Of a stretch of DNA of 34,371 nucleotides, positions 1 through 8,697 are shown one piece after another. The notes under the pieces were generated by a model. The model was not told the origin of the DNA. It did not search any database and saw only the letters and a list, made by a program, of their open reading frames with translations. Position numbers and translations under genes: made by a program. Each line of letters opens with the position of its first letter. The first letter of the stretch is position 1. This DNA is from Acidobacteriota bacterium (GTDB taxonomy: Bacteria; Acidobacteriota; Thermoanaerobaculia; Multivoradales; Multivoraceae). The stretch is taken from the NCBI GenBank assembly GCA_003388555.1, contig QQVD01000018.1:65274-99644 (forward strand). The letters run 5' to 3'.

Positions 1-1453
1 GATCGACGAAGGACGCCTGGACCTCGATCCGCGGCCGCGAACCCCTGATCGAGATGTAGCCGCTGCGCAGCTCGGCGTCCTGCTCCAGCAGCGGCACGGC
101 GAGGCGGGCGATGCGGGCGCTGCCCAGACGCATCTCGCTGCGGCTGGAGGGATTCGAGCCGCCCAGCGAGTAGCGGGGGAACTCCCCGGGGTCGACCTGC
201 GCCACCACACCCCCGTCGACCGTGACGTCGACGAAGTTGAACCGGACCTGGCCGACCCCGGTCGGCCCGCCTCGATTCGCCAGCGCCACACGCAGGCGGG
301 AACCTCCGCCCTCCACCTCCAGCTCGAGTCGAGGCGGGCGTGGGCCGGAGACGAGAACGTCGAGCGCCTCCTCGAGGCCGATGCCGACGGCGCTCTGCGC
401 ATCGACGAAGCCGGCCAGGATCGGAGCCACTCTGGAGCCGACGCTGTCGCCACCGCCGGCGTCCTCACCGGCATCGAGCTCCGCCAGTGAGCGCAGCGCA
501 CGCCCGACGTGTTGGGCCGTCGGTCGGGAGATGCGCAGCGCGCTCCCCGCTCGCGGCGACGGCGACTCGCCCGGCTCGAAGCCGCTCGGGAAGGTGAAGG
601 AGAACACCTGGCGGTCGTAGCCCTCGAAGCGAAAGGCGCCATCCACCGACCCGGCGGCGGCGCGCAACGCCGCCCTCTCGACGGCCAGATCGAGGACGGT
701 GCCATTGGACGCGGCGACCAGACGACCAGAGCACCGCACCACCGCGCGCAGCGGCACCCCGAGACCGACCAGCTCGCGCAGCCGCGGCAGCGCCCGGCTC
801 AACTCCCACCGGATCGGCATGTCGGCCTGGTCGGGCGGCTGGCCGTAGAGCTCGACCACCGCGTAGTCGAACGACTTCCCGGTCTGTCTGGCCACCTCGC
901 TGGCCGCGACGTCGTCCGGGGCGAGGACGCCGAGTGCCAGGTCGTCCTCCAGCTCCCGCCGCAGCCGACGCAGCGCCGCGACCTGTGCTTCGCCGAGCTC
1001 CAGATCCTCGATCCAGAGCAGGACTCCGGCGAGATCGTCGCCACGGTTCCCGAGGTCGAGCCTGAGCCCGCGGAGCGACGTCGCCAGAGTCTCCCCCCAC
1101 TCCTCCGGCGTCGAGGCGAGCAGACGTGAGCGCACCACCAGGTGCACCGGCAACTGCACCGAGCGTCGTCCGGCTCGGGCCAGCTCATCGGCTGGGATCA
1201 GGGTACCGTCGAGCTGCGTGCTGGCGGCATCGAGGAACTGCGCCGCGATACCCGACCGGCGCAGCCTGCCGGCCTCGAGTCGCTGGGTCGTCCACTCCGT
1301 GCGCTCCTCCGGAGTCCACCACACCGCGGCGCCGACCGTCGCCTCGCGCCCTCGTCCATCGTCGCCGCAGGCAGCCGCCAGCCACGCTGCCAGGACCATC
1401 GGCAGGAGGCTCAGCGCGCCGCGGCGGGCACTGCTACGAAGGCTCGGGGTCAT
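1..1453 (-). CDS. Putative lipoprotein, C-terminus cut by window edge
   Basis: The frame opens at the ATG at 1453 and stays open for 484 codons to the left edge, so the gene is partial. The N-terminus is a lipoprotein signal: a basic start, a hydrophobic stretch (about residues 12-28) and a lipobox LAAAC with Cys29, followed by G-D-D. Gly at +2 fits release to the outer membrane under the E. coli rule. The mature part has no motif I recognise with confidence. Alternating hydrophobic strands and helices around residues 130-240, including a DYAVVELYG segment, faintly recall TIM-barrel DUF3142-like proteins, but this is only a guess. The last 100 residues look beta-rich. The start lies 15 nt after the histidine-kinase stop codon, so the two are very likely co-transcribed, and the lipoprotein may be a periplasmic or outer-membrane partner of that kinase. 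Confidence 0.75.
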   Translation of the reverse strand, partial: MTPSLRSSARRGALSLLPMVLAAWLAAACGDDGRGREATVGAAVWWTPEERTEWTTQRLEAGRLRRSGIAAQFLDAASTQLDGTLIPADELARAGRRSVQLPVHLVVRSRLLASTPEEWGETLATSLRGLRLDLGNRGDDLAGVLLWIEDLELGEAQVAALRRLRRELEDDLALGVLAPDDVAASEVARQTGKSFDYAVVELYGQPPDQADMPIRWELSRALPRLRELVGLGVPLRAVVRCSGRLVAASNGTVLDLAVERAALRAAAGSVDGAFRFEGYDRQVFSFTFPSGFEPGESPSPRAGSALRISRPTAQHVGRALRSLAELDAGEDAGGGDSVGSRVAPILAGFVDAQSAVGIGLEEALDVLVSGPRPPRLELEVEGGGSRLRVALANRGGPTGVGQVRFNFVDVTVDGGVVAQVDPGEFPRYSLGGSNPSSRSEMRLGSARIARLAVPLLEQDAELRSGYISIRGSRPRIEVQASFVD

Positions 1454-1468
1454 CGGCACGCGCGGAGT

Positions 1469-4400
1469 CTAAGGGAGCCCGTCGACCTCGGCGGCAGAAG
1501 TCGATCCGGCGTCGCCCGCCCCGCTCTCCCGGCTCTCGTCCGACGCCGCCTCTCCGACGCTCTCCGTCGCCGCCGCCACTTCGCCCCGCGAGTTGCCCGG
1601 GGTAGGCGTGCCTGTCGACACGAGAGGCAGTCGCAGCACCGTGCGCAGGCCCCGTCCTTCGTTGCGGAAGGCCCGCAGCGTGCCGCCGTGCTGCTCCGCG
1701 ATGCGGCGGGAGATGGCCAGCCCGAGGCCTGTTCCACCGCTCTTGGTCGAGAAGTTGGGCTCGAAGATCCGCTCGACTTCTCCGTCGCCCTCCGGCACGC
1801 CCACGCCGTCGTCCACCACCTCCACCACCGCCCAGCCGCCGTGGCGACGGCAGCCGACCTCGACGTGCCCGTCGCGACCTCCGCGCTGGCACGCGGCGAT
1901 CGAGTTCTCGATCAGGTTCCGCACGATGCGGGCCACCTGCCGCTCGTCGTGCAACACCACCAGGGGCCGTGGGTCTGCGGACTCGTTGCCCTGCCACGAC
2001 ACCTCGACCGAATCGGCGTGACGGTAGCCGTCGACCACTCCGCGCACCGTCTTCTCGAGATCGACCGGCCGCCGGTCGAGGTTGGGGACGCGGTAGAAGG
2101 ACGAGAACTCCGCCGCGGTCTTCTGCAGCTCCTCGACCTGTTCGAGGATGTTCGCGACGCAGGGCTCGAAGACCTCGTCGAAACGCTCCGGCCGCTCGCG
2201 CCGCACCCGGCGCAGGTGTTCCGCCGACAGACGGATCGGGGTCAGCGGATTCTTGATCTCGTGCGCGATCATGCGCGTCATCTGCGCCCAGGCGGCGAGA
2301 CGCTGGCCGCGCAGGACCTCGGTGACGTCCTCTCCGATCAGGAGCCCCCGCAACTCCTCGGAGTGAGGCGTAGGCACCCAGACCACCGCCAGCTCGCGCA
2401 GCGCCGCATCGTCCGACGACTGCGCTGCCTCGACGCCGAAGCTGGTGCGCCGCACCTCGAGCGGATGGAAGAAGTCGTCGGGAAGCAGAGCGAGTCCGCG
2501 ACTTCCCGCCAGGCGAGCCTGCAGCGAGTCGCCCGATCGCACCGCGAACAGCTCGCCGGCACTGGGATTGGCGACGGCGATGCCACCCTCGCGATCGACC
2601 GCGATCACCGCGGAGGTGATGTTGGCGAGCACCGTCTCGAGCAACGTCTTCTCGTTGACCAGCTCGGCACGCGCCGAGGCGACCCTCCGCGCCATCACGT
2701 CGACCGCCCGCACCAGCGCCGCGAGCTCGGGCTCGCGTGGATCCAGGTTCAATCGACTGGCGCCTTCCGAGATCTGCACGGTGCCGGCGACGATCTCCTC
2801 GATCGGACGCGAGAAGTTGCGCGCCAGCCGCCGCCCCACGGCGAGCAGCACCATCAACAGCGCCACGTTGAGGAGCAGCGACTGCTGGGCGAGGCCCTCG
2901 AACTGCGCCGCCGAATCCCGCCCTTGCGCGAGCAGCGGAATCGAGAGCACCAGTCCGCTCTGCGCCTCGCCGCTGCCCTCGAGGTCGAAGGAGAGTGCCT
3001 TGTAGATCTCGAAGTGGGTCGCGGCGTCGGCGTGCCGTTCGCGCACCGCCACCTGGGTCGGCTCACGCGACAGGCGACGTTGCACTTCGCTGGGGATCAC
3101 CAGCGGGACCAGACCCGCGGTGATCAGCTCCGGGCGACTGCTGGTGGCGATCTCCCCGCGCCAGTAGAGGTTGAGCTCGCTGCCGACGACGACGGGCAGC
3201 CAGTCGAGCAGCCCGTCCTCGAAGATCGCGGTCAGGCTGTACCCCGGGCGCACTGTCGGCAGGTACTCGGCGACCAGGCGCTCGGAGGCTCGCAGCCCGG
3301 TCTCCCCCGCCTTGCGCTGATCAGCGGTGGAGCGCTGCTCGGCACTGCGGAAGAGGAAGACGTTGAACAGCGCCAGCGGAACCACCGCGAGACCGACGAC
3401 GACCATCAGCAGCTTGCGCGAATAGCTCAGCAGTGCCCGCCTCGCCGCCAGCCTGAGCGCCGGAGAGACGAGCAGCAGCAGCGACGCCACGACGGCGATC
3501 ACCGCGGCCGAGGCGGCGATCACCGAGGCCGCCGGCATCGCCGCCTGCAGGGCGCGCTCCGCTACGCCGCGCGGCGGAACGACCAGGGTGGCGATGGCGT
3601 CCAGCTCGGGCAGCCGTCGCGCCAGGACCCAACCGCCTCCGGCTCCGCGCCGCCAGCGAAGCGGCGCCTGCTCACCGACGTCCGGCGACGCGCCGGGGCC
3701 GGCAGGCTCGGCAGGTGCGGCGGGCGCCGCGCCGAGCGACACCTCGTTCCACTGGCCGACCCCGATACGTCGACGCGGAGTCGGCCGGTCGGGCTGGGAA
3801 GTGGTCACCACCAGCGCTGCTGCCTCGGGCAGGCTCCAGGTCTCGAGCTGAGACTCCAGCAGCAGGTCGGTCGCCACGGCGCCCCCCTCGGCCTGCCAGT
3901 CGGCCCGCCCGGGACGGAGCAGGGGAATTGTCCAGGCCCGGATGGTGCCCCAGCGCCGGCCGTCGACGAAGATCTCGCGGTCGATGCGGACCACGGCGTT
4001 GTTCCACCACTCGTCGAAGCCACCGTCCGGCCAGCGCCTCGAGCCGAGGTCGAGCGAGGTGCCGCCGCGGGCCAGGGGCAACCCGTAGGAGAACGAGGCC
4101 ACCGCGAGACCTTCCGGGTCCTCCACCGCCACGGCAGACAGCCCGACGACCTCGGCCAGCGGCGAAGCCTCCCACAGCGCCAGGGCGAGGTCGTCGGCAC
4201 GGCTCAACGAATCGGGGTGGCCGACCGCGAGATCGGTGATCGCGAGCTCCTGCCAGCTCCGGTCCACGTCTCGGGCGAAGCTCTCGGCACTGTCGGCGTC
4301 GAGGATGCGCTCCTCGCCGAGAGCGATCCGCGCCATCGCTTCCCGGCTGGCGGCGCGTTGACACGTCACGGCGAGACCGAGGGCGAGTGCGCTGCAGCCG

Positions 4401-5932
4401 GCGAAGGCCAACCATCGTTCGACCCAGCTGTTCGCTCCCGCTCCGGCCGCCGCCAGAGCCGCCAGCGACACTCCGGCGACCAGGGTGGCGGTCACCGTGC
4501 GCCCGGCCTCCACCGAGAGCGAGCCGACCAGCACCGCGATCGCAAGCGTCACCAGCAGGGTCGGCAGGAGCGGCGTCGAGCTACGTCGCAGCAGCACGCC
4601 GATCGCCACCGCGGCGCCCCAGGCGAAGAGGGCCAGGCCGATCCGAAGGGCCCAGGCATCGGCACCGGCGAAGATCGAATCTCCCAGTCTGGGACCCGAG
4701 CCGAGGTCGATCCAGGCGAAGAAGCTCCGCATCGCGAGCGCCGCCGCAGCGCCGGCCCCCGCGGCGACAGGCCAGCGCCACACACCGAGACGCGGTCGCC
4801 AGGCGCGGGTGACGGCGACGGTCCCGATCAGCGCCGCTCCCGCCAAGGCCGGCAGCAGCAGCCTCGGGTCGTCTCCACCGGCGGCGAGCCACCAGAGACC
4901 TCCAGCCACCAGCAGCGCCGCAACGGCGACCGCAAACCGCTGCCCCGCTTCGAGCGGCAGGTCCTCCGAGCTGGGGAGTGTCAGCAGGAAGAGGTCACGA
5001 GTCGCCCAGATCGCCAGCGCCGCCAGGGTCGCGATCACCAGCCAGGAGACCCAGGTCGGTGCCGAGCGGTGGCTCGCGGCGTCCCTGCGGACCCGCAGCA
5101 CGTAGTCCTCGCGCACCGTACGCTCCTGCCAGAGGTCGAGGAGCGAGTCGGGCTCGACGCCCGCCCAGCGGCGCAGCGACCAGACGCGTTGCCGCCTCTC
5201 CGCCGGCCGGTCCGCATGGGCGGTCAGTGGCAGCCGTGAGGTCGAATCGCTGCGCGCGACCACCACTCGCCGGCCGCTGCCGTCCTGCACATCGGCGGCA
5301 GCGAAACGAGTCACAGCGGTGACCGAGGAGACGGCGGCGAAGCCTGCCCGGTCGAGCTCGTCCCACGGAACCGGATGACGCAGGTCCGGCCCCGACCACG
5401 CCTCCGCCCGGCGCCGCTCGGCATCACTGAGCAGCAACGTCAGGTGAGGCGTGGCGCGGGCCGCGGCCTGCAACCTGTCGCCGGCGGAGCTGGAGACTCC
5501 TTCCCACTCAGGCGTCGCGCCCGAATCCGGCGGCGGGGCCGCGTGGCCCGAACTGCCAAGCGCTATCTCGCGGCCCAGCCGTTCCGCCTCCTCCACCATA
5601 CGATCGCAGTCGAGGGCGATCTGTTCGGCCAGCGCCCGCACCCGGTCGGCCTGGGGCCGCAGGTTCCATCGCGCGCTGGGAAGCGTCGCCGCGGCCAGCG
5701 TGACGCAGAGCCCGACCAGCAACAGGTCGAGCAGCCGGCCGCGGCCGCTGCCGTTCGCCGCCCGCGCATCGAGGAGGCGACCTCGATGGGACACCCACAC
5801 ACCGAGGCCGAGCAGCAGTGCCGCGACGGAGAACGCCGCGCTCGCCGCAGCCGGACTGCGGTCGAGGACCAGCCCGCCGATCCCGAGCAGCGCGACCAGC
5901 CCGTACGGCGTCCAGGCCAGCGAGCGCCTCAT
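1469..5932 (-). CDS. NtrY-like sensor histidine kinase, 1487 aa, 14 predicted TM helices
   Basis: This is a very large membrane sensor kinase. Predicted TM helices lie near residues 8-24, 30-48, 67-85, eight more between 293 and 524, then 800-824, 840-860 and 1017-1035. Three soluble segments (about 86-290, 525-795 and 861-1015) then all fall outside the membrane, and helix parity agrees with this. A HAMP region (1036-1088), a PAS-like domain (about 1092-1200), HisKA and HATPase_c follow. The H-box is IAHEIKNPLTPIRLSAEHL with His1224 (codon 2261-2263), the NtrY-type signature. The N-box is RNLIENS, the D-box DDGVG and the G2 box GTGLGL. The last 50 residues look disordered. ATG 5932 was chosen because no start codon lies between it and the upstream stop at 5976, although the Shine-Dalgarno is poor. 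It should autophosphorylate on His1224, but its partner is uncertain because the adjacent regulator has no receiver domain. NtrY proteins are usually half this size. Confidence 0.93.
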   Translation of the reverse strand: MRRSLAWTPYGLVALLGIGGLVLDRSPAAASAAFSVAALLLGLGVWVSHRGRLLDARAANGSGRGRLLDLLLVGLCVTLAAATLPSARWNLRPQADRVRALAEQIALDCDRMVEEAERLGREIALGSSGHAAPPPDSGATPEWEGVSSSAGDRLQAAARATPHLTLLLSDAERRRAEAWSGPDLRHPVPWDELDRAGFAAVSSVTAVTRFAAADVQDGSGRRVVVARSDSTSRLPLTAHADRPAERRQRVWSLRRWAGVEPDSLLDLWQERTVREDYVLRVRRDAASHRSAPTWVSWLVIATLAALAIWATRDLFLLTLPSSEDLPLEAGQRFAVAVAALLVAGGLWWLAAGGDDPRLLLPALAGAALIGTVAVTRAWRPRLGVWRWPVAAGAGAAAALAMRSFFAWIDLGSGPRLGDSIFAGADAWALRIGLALFAWGAAVAIGVLLRRSSTPLLPTLLVTLAIAVLVGSLSVEAGRTVTATLVAGVSLAALAAAGAGANSWVERWLAFAGCSALALGLAVTCQRAASREAMARIALGEERILDADSAESFARDVDRSWQELAITDLAVGHPDSLSRADDLALALWEASPLAEVVGLSAVAVEDPEGLAVASFSYGLPLARGGTSLDLGSRRWPDGGFDEWWNNAVVRIDREIFVDGRRWGTIRAWTIPLLRPGRADWQAEGGAVATDLLLESQLETWSLPEAAALVVTTSQPDRPTPRRRIGVGQWNEVSLGAAPAAPAEPAGPGASPDVGEQAPLRWRRGAGGGWVLARRLPELDAIATLVVPPRGVAERALQAAMPAASVIAASAAVIAVVASLLLLVSPALRLAARRALLSYSRKLLMVVVGLAVVPLALFNVFLFRSAEQRSTADQRKAGETGLRASERLVAEYLPTVRPGYSLTAIFEDGLLDWLPVVVGSELNLYWRGEIATSSRPELITAGLVPLVIPSEVQRRLSREPTQVAVRERHADAATHFEIYKALSFDLEGSGEAQSGLVLSIPLLAQGRDSAAQFEGLAQQSLLLNVALLMVLLAVGRRLARNFSRPIEEIVAGTVQISEGASRLNLDPREPELAALVRAVDVMARRVASARAELVNEKTLLETVLANITSAVIAVDREGGIAVANPSAGELFAVRSGDSLQARLAGSRGLALLPDDFFHPLEVRRTSFGVEAAQSSDDAALRELAVVWVPTPHSEELRGLLIGEDVTEVLRGQRLAAWAQMTRMIAHEIKNPLTPIRLSAEHLRRVRRERPERFDEVFEPCVANILEQVEELQKTAAEFSSFYRVPNLDRRPVDLEKTVRGVVDGYRHADSVEVSWQGNESADPRPLVVLHDERQVARIVRNLIENSIAACQRGGRDGHVEVGCRRHGGWAVVEVVDDGVGVPEGDGEVERIFEPNFSTKSGGTGLGLAISRRIAEQHGGTLRAFRNEGRGLRTVLRLPLVSTGTPTPGNSRGEVAAATESVGEAASDESRESGAGDAGSTSAAEVDGLP

Positions 5933-5975
5933 GCGCAGCGAGCCGCCGCCGCGCGCGCCGCGGCCGCCGCCACCC

Positions 5976-7865
5976 TCACTCGTTGGCGTCCAGTCCGTGC
6001 CGGGACATCTTCTGGGCCAGGCCGTTCCTCGACAGGCCGAGGAGGCGAGCCGCCTGCGACTTGTTGCCCTGGCTCTGGCGCAGTGCCTCACGGATCGCGT
6101 GGCGCTCGACCCGGCCGACCACGTCGGTGAGCCTCAGCTCGCTGCCCGAGATCTCACTCGGATCGGCGCGCTGACCCGGCGCCGGCGTTCGGATCTGCAC
6201 CGGCAGGCAGTCGACGTCCATCGGCGTCTCCGGCTGCGCCAGGTAGACCATGTGTCGGACGACGTTCTCGAGCTCTCTCAGGTTGCCCGGAAACCGGTAG
6301 GCAGTCAGCAGGGAAAGGGCGCGCACGGTGATGCCACGGACCCGCTTCCCTGTCTCGTGGCTGAACCGGTTCACCAGGCTCTGCAGCAGCAGCGGCAGGT
6401 CGTCACGGCGCTCGTGCAGCGCCGGTACCAGGACGGTGAGCTGGGCGAGGCGGTGCAGCAGATCGCGGCGGAAACGACCCCGCTCGCAAAGCTCCTCGAG
6501 GTCCTCGTGGCTCGAAGCGATCAGGCGCGCCGAGAAGGGGGACACCTCGAGCTCGCCGGGGCCGTGCAGCTCCGCCGAGCGGAGGATGCGGACGAGCTCG
6601 CCCTGCGCGTCGAGCGGCAGTGCCTCGACCCGGCGCAGGAAGACGGTGCCGCGGCCCGCCGCGCGCAGCTTCCCCTCTCGCCGCACCGGACCCGTCCTGC
6701 CTTCGATCTCGGCCCCGAACAGCTCGCTGCGCAGGCGCTTGGCATTGGGCTCTTCGCAGTCCACCACCAGGAAGGGCTCGTCGACCGTGGGCCCGGAGAG
6801 ATGGAGCGAGCGAGCGACCAGCTCGTGACCGCTGCCCGCCTCGCCCTGCAGCACGACATGGGCGCCACGGGAGGCGCTGCGGATCGCCTCGCCGAGCAGA
6901 CTCGAGGCATGGGAAGGGCCGAGCACCAGGCCGGGCGCCAGGCGCAGCGAACCCGCCGGCTCCCGCCCCGGGAGGATGGGCTCGTAGCGGCCGACGTGGT
7001 GCACCAGGCCGAGCACCAGGAGATCGGCCAGGGTGGCGAAGCCGAGAACCGGGGTCCAACCCCCGCGCTCGAACGGTGGTGCGTCGACCAGCAGGATGGC
7101 CACCGTGTAGTCACGCTCGAGGGCGCTCAACCGACGAAAGAACAGGCGGAACTCGTCGTCACCGAGCTCGATCGCCTGCTCTCCGAAGGAGTGCACCGCG
7201 TCGGGCTTGACCCCGTCGCAGAGCATGTGGAGCACCGGTTCGGCCTTGCCGACCAGGGCCGGGTCGCTCGCCGCCGCGAACTTGACGCCACAGTTGGGCT
7301 CGAGCGGCCCCTCGAAGAGGAAGCAGGCGCCGCCGCCGAAGTCGTGGAGGACCTGAACCACGATCGACTCGACGCTCACCGCGCTTGCGCTGTCTCCCGC
7401 CACCCACTCGCTGAGCCGCGAGAGGTGCTCGAGCAGCCGGGCTGGGAGGTTCTGGCCGCTGAGGGCGCCACCGCCGTTCGACGGCTCCCCCGGGGCCTGA
7501 ACGGTATGGCTGGAGTCGGCCGCGGCCCTGCCGTCGAGCCTCAGCGAGGGCAGGACGAGCTCCTGGCTGCGTGCGTTCGAGTCCTCGACCAGCAGGGTGA
7601 CGCGGCCGATCTTGATCTCGTCGAGCGTCGCCAGATCGGCCTCGAGACACGAGTGGCCGTTGACCTCCACCGGAAGACCACCGTCCGGCACCGACAGCCG
7701 GACCCGATCCGAACCACGTTCCCGCTCGAGCACCGCCTCGCGATCTCCAGCGGCGTCGCGCTCGAGCACTACATCGCACGAGTCGCTGCCGCCGATCCGT
7801 AGCGGTCCCGACACCATCGGGACGTGGCGGACGCCGGAAGGCGAGAAGACGACGAGCCTCAGCAT
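5976..7865 (-). CDS. FHA-like/GAF-like/degenerate sigma-54-activator-type AAA+/Fis-HTH regulator
   Basis: The 629-residue protein has the layout of an enhancer-binding protein. Residues 1-95 are FHA-like, about 140-295 may be a GAF-like sensor, 312-545 are AAA+ and 585-626 a Fis-type HTH (NKSQAARLLGLSRNGLAQKM). Key residues are missing. Walker A reads GEAGSGHE (Lys replaced by His347), Walker B reads VFLRRV (Asp-Glu replaced by Arg411-Arg412), the switch Asn is Asp369, and GAFTGA is replaced by EGRTGP (388-393). The arginine-finger segment FRRDLLHRL (465-473) and FPGNLRELENV (525-535) remain. The FHA-like part also lacks the GR and SxxH phosphothreonine contacts (IGGS and GDREA instead). I infer a DNA-binding regulator that does not hydrolyse ATP or contact sigma-54 normally. 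It starts 10 nt after a TATCAT box and lies 43 nt upstream of the kinase gene. There is no receiver domain. Confidence 0.9.
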   Translation of the reverse strand: MLRLVVFSPSGVRHVPMVSGPLRIGGSDSCDVVLERDAAGDREAVLERERGSDRVRLSVPDGGLPVEVNGHSCLEADLATLDEIKIGRVTLLVEDSNARSQELVLPSLRLDGRAAADSSHTVQAPGEPSNGGGALSGQNLPARLLEHLSRLSEWVAGDSASAVSVESIVVQVLHDFGGGACFLFEGPLEPNCGVKFAAASDPALVGKAEPVLHMLCDGVKPDAVHSFGEQAIELGDDEFRLFFRRLSALERDYTVAILLVDAPPFERGGWTPVLGFATLADLLVLGLVHHVGRYEPILPGREPAGSLRLAPGLVLGPSHASSLLGEAIRSASRGAHVVLQGEAGSGHELVARSLHLSGPTVDEPFLVVDCEEPNAKRLRSELFGAEIEGRTGPVRREGKLRAAGRGTVFLRRVEALPLDAQGELVRILRSAELHGPGELEVSPFSARLIASSHEDLEELCERGRFRRDLLHRLAQLTVLVPALHERRDDLPLLLQSLVNRFSHETGKRVRGITVRALSLLTAYRFPGNLRELENVVRHMVYLAQPETPMDVDCLPVQIRTPAPGQRADPSEISGSELRLTDVVGRVERHAIREALRQSQGNKSQAARLLGLSRNGLAQKMSRHGLDANE

Positions 7866-7875
7866 CGCGGTCTCG

Positions 7876-7881
7876 ATGATA
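7876..7881 (-). promoter_or_regulatory. Candidate -10 box for the FHA-regulator/kinase/lipoprotein unit
   Basis: The minus strand reads TATCAT (5 of 6 matches to TATAAT), followed by 10 nt and the ATG at 7865. There is no Shine-Dalgarno in those 10 nt and no clear -35. A start site 7 nt after the box would give an mRNA with about a 3-nt leader. The box lies in the 49-nt gap after cmk, so the signalling genes may have their own transcript. Confidence 0.45.
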
Positions 7882-7914
7882 TCCGCCGCGCCGACCGTTT
7901 CCGCCGCGGCGGGC

Positions 7915-8697
7915 TCAGTCCTCGGAAGTCGCAGGACCGACTGCGGTCGGCGCCCCGCTCGCCGACGGGCCGGCGGTCCGACGCGAGATCACCCGCACCA
8001 GTTGCACCAGCCGCTCGACCACCTCGTCCTCGTCGAGGTCGCCGGTGTCGACCACCTCGTAGCTGGGATCGCGGCGCAGCGGAGCCGTCTCGCGCTGGCT
8101 GTCCTGGGAGTCGCGGCGCTGCAGCTCCCGGCGCAGGCGGTCGGTGTCGACGTCTGCGCCGCTGGCGCGCTGCTGGCGCGCCCGGCGCTCGGCTCGCACG
8201 CCGACGTCGGCGTCGAGGAAGAACTTGTACGGCGTGTCGGGGAAGACCACGGTCCCGATGTCGCGTCCCTCCAGAACCCCTCCGTGTCGGCGACCGAAGT
8301 CGCGCTGCAGCTCGAGCAGATGCGTGCGCACCGCCGGCAGACGCGCCACCTCCGAGGTCGCCATCGAGACCTCTTCGGTGCGGATCTCGTCGCCGACCGG
8401 GCGACCGGCCAGCTCGAGTCGGGTCTCGCCCGCGGAGGAGACCGCGAGACGCAGCGGCAGACGACGCGCCACCTCGCCGACTCGGGCCTCGTCGTCACGG
8501 TCGACGCCGTCGCGCAGGCACGCCCACGCGACGCAGCGGTACATCGCGCCGGTGTCGACGAAGGGCAGGCCGAGGCGCTTTGCCAGTCGCCTGGCGACGC
8601 TGCTCTTCCCCACTCCCGCCGGACCGTCGATGGCCACGACGATCGGCGCCGCGACCGCGTCGCGCTGCCCCACCCGGCTGCCCCCGCCGCGGCTCAC
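7915..8697 (-). CDS. cmk: Cytidylate kinase
   Basis: Cytidylate kinase transfers the gamma-phosphate of ATP to CMP or dCMP in the cytoplasm and recycles pyrimidine nucleotides from RNA turnover. The P-loop GPAGVGKS is at residues 25-32. The CMP-site segments follow: VDTGAMYR, then EGRDIGTVVFPD, and then the basic lid and R-rich region (RAERRARQQR). At 260 residues it is slightly longer than the usual 220-230 because of a 15-residue N-terminal lead and an Ala/Ser/Gly-rich C-terminal tail. The start is GTG at 8697, overlapping the TGA of the upstream rRNA pseudouridine synthase in a GTGA arrangement, so translation is probably coupled. A pseudouridine synthase beside cmk is a common bacterial neighbourhood. 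Confidence 0.96.
   Translation of the reverse strand: MSRGGGSRVGQRDAVAAPIVVAIDGPAGVGKSSVARRLAKRLGLPFVDTGAMYRCVAWACLRDGVDRDDEARVGEVARRLPLRLAVSSAGETRLELAGRPVGDEIRTEEVSMATSEVARLPAVRTHLLELQRDFGRRHGGVLEGRDIGTVVFPDTPYKFFLDADVGVRAERRARQQRASGADVDTDRLRRELQRRDSQDSQRETAPLRRDPSYEVVDTGDLDEDEVVERLVQLVRVISRRTAGPSASGAPTAVGPATSED

Noticed and set aside
1142-5239. 1365-codon open frame on the plus strand
   Set aside because: It lies antisense to the histidine kinase, is rich in Arg, Gln, His and Gly without any domain, and arises because stop codons are rare in antisense frames of GC-rich genes.
5451-7802. 783-codon plus-strand frame
   Set aside because: It is a shadow of the FHA regulator and kinase genes on the minus strand; the composition is unlike a real protein.
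5976-7865. Ordinary sigma-54-dependent activator
   Set aside because: The fold would suggest this label, but the nucleotide-binding, hydrolysis and sigma-54-contact motifs are all altered.
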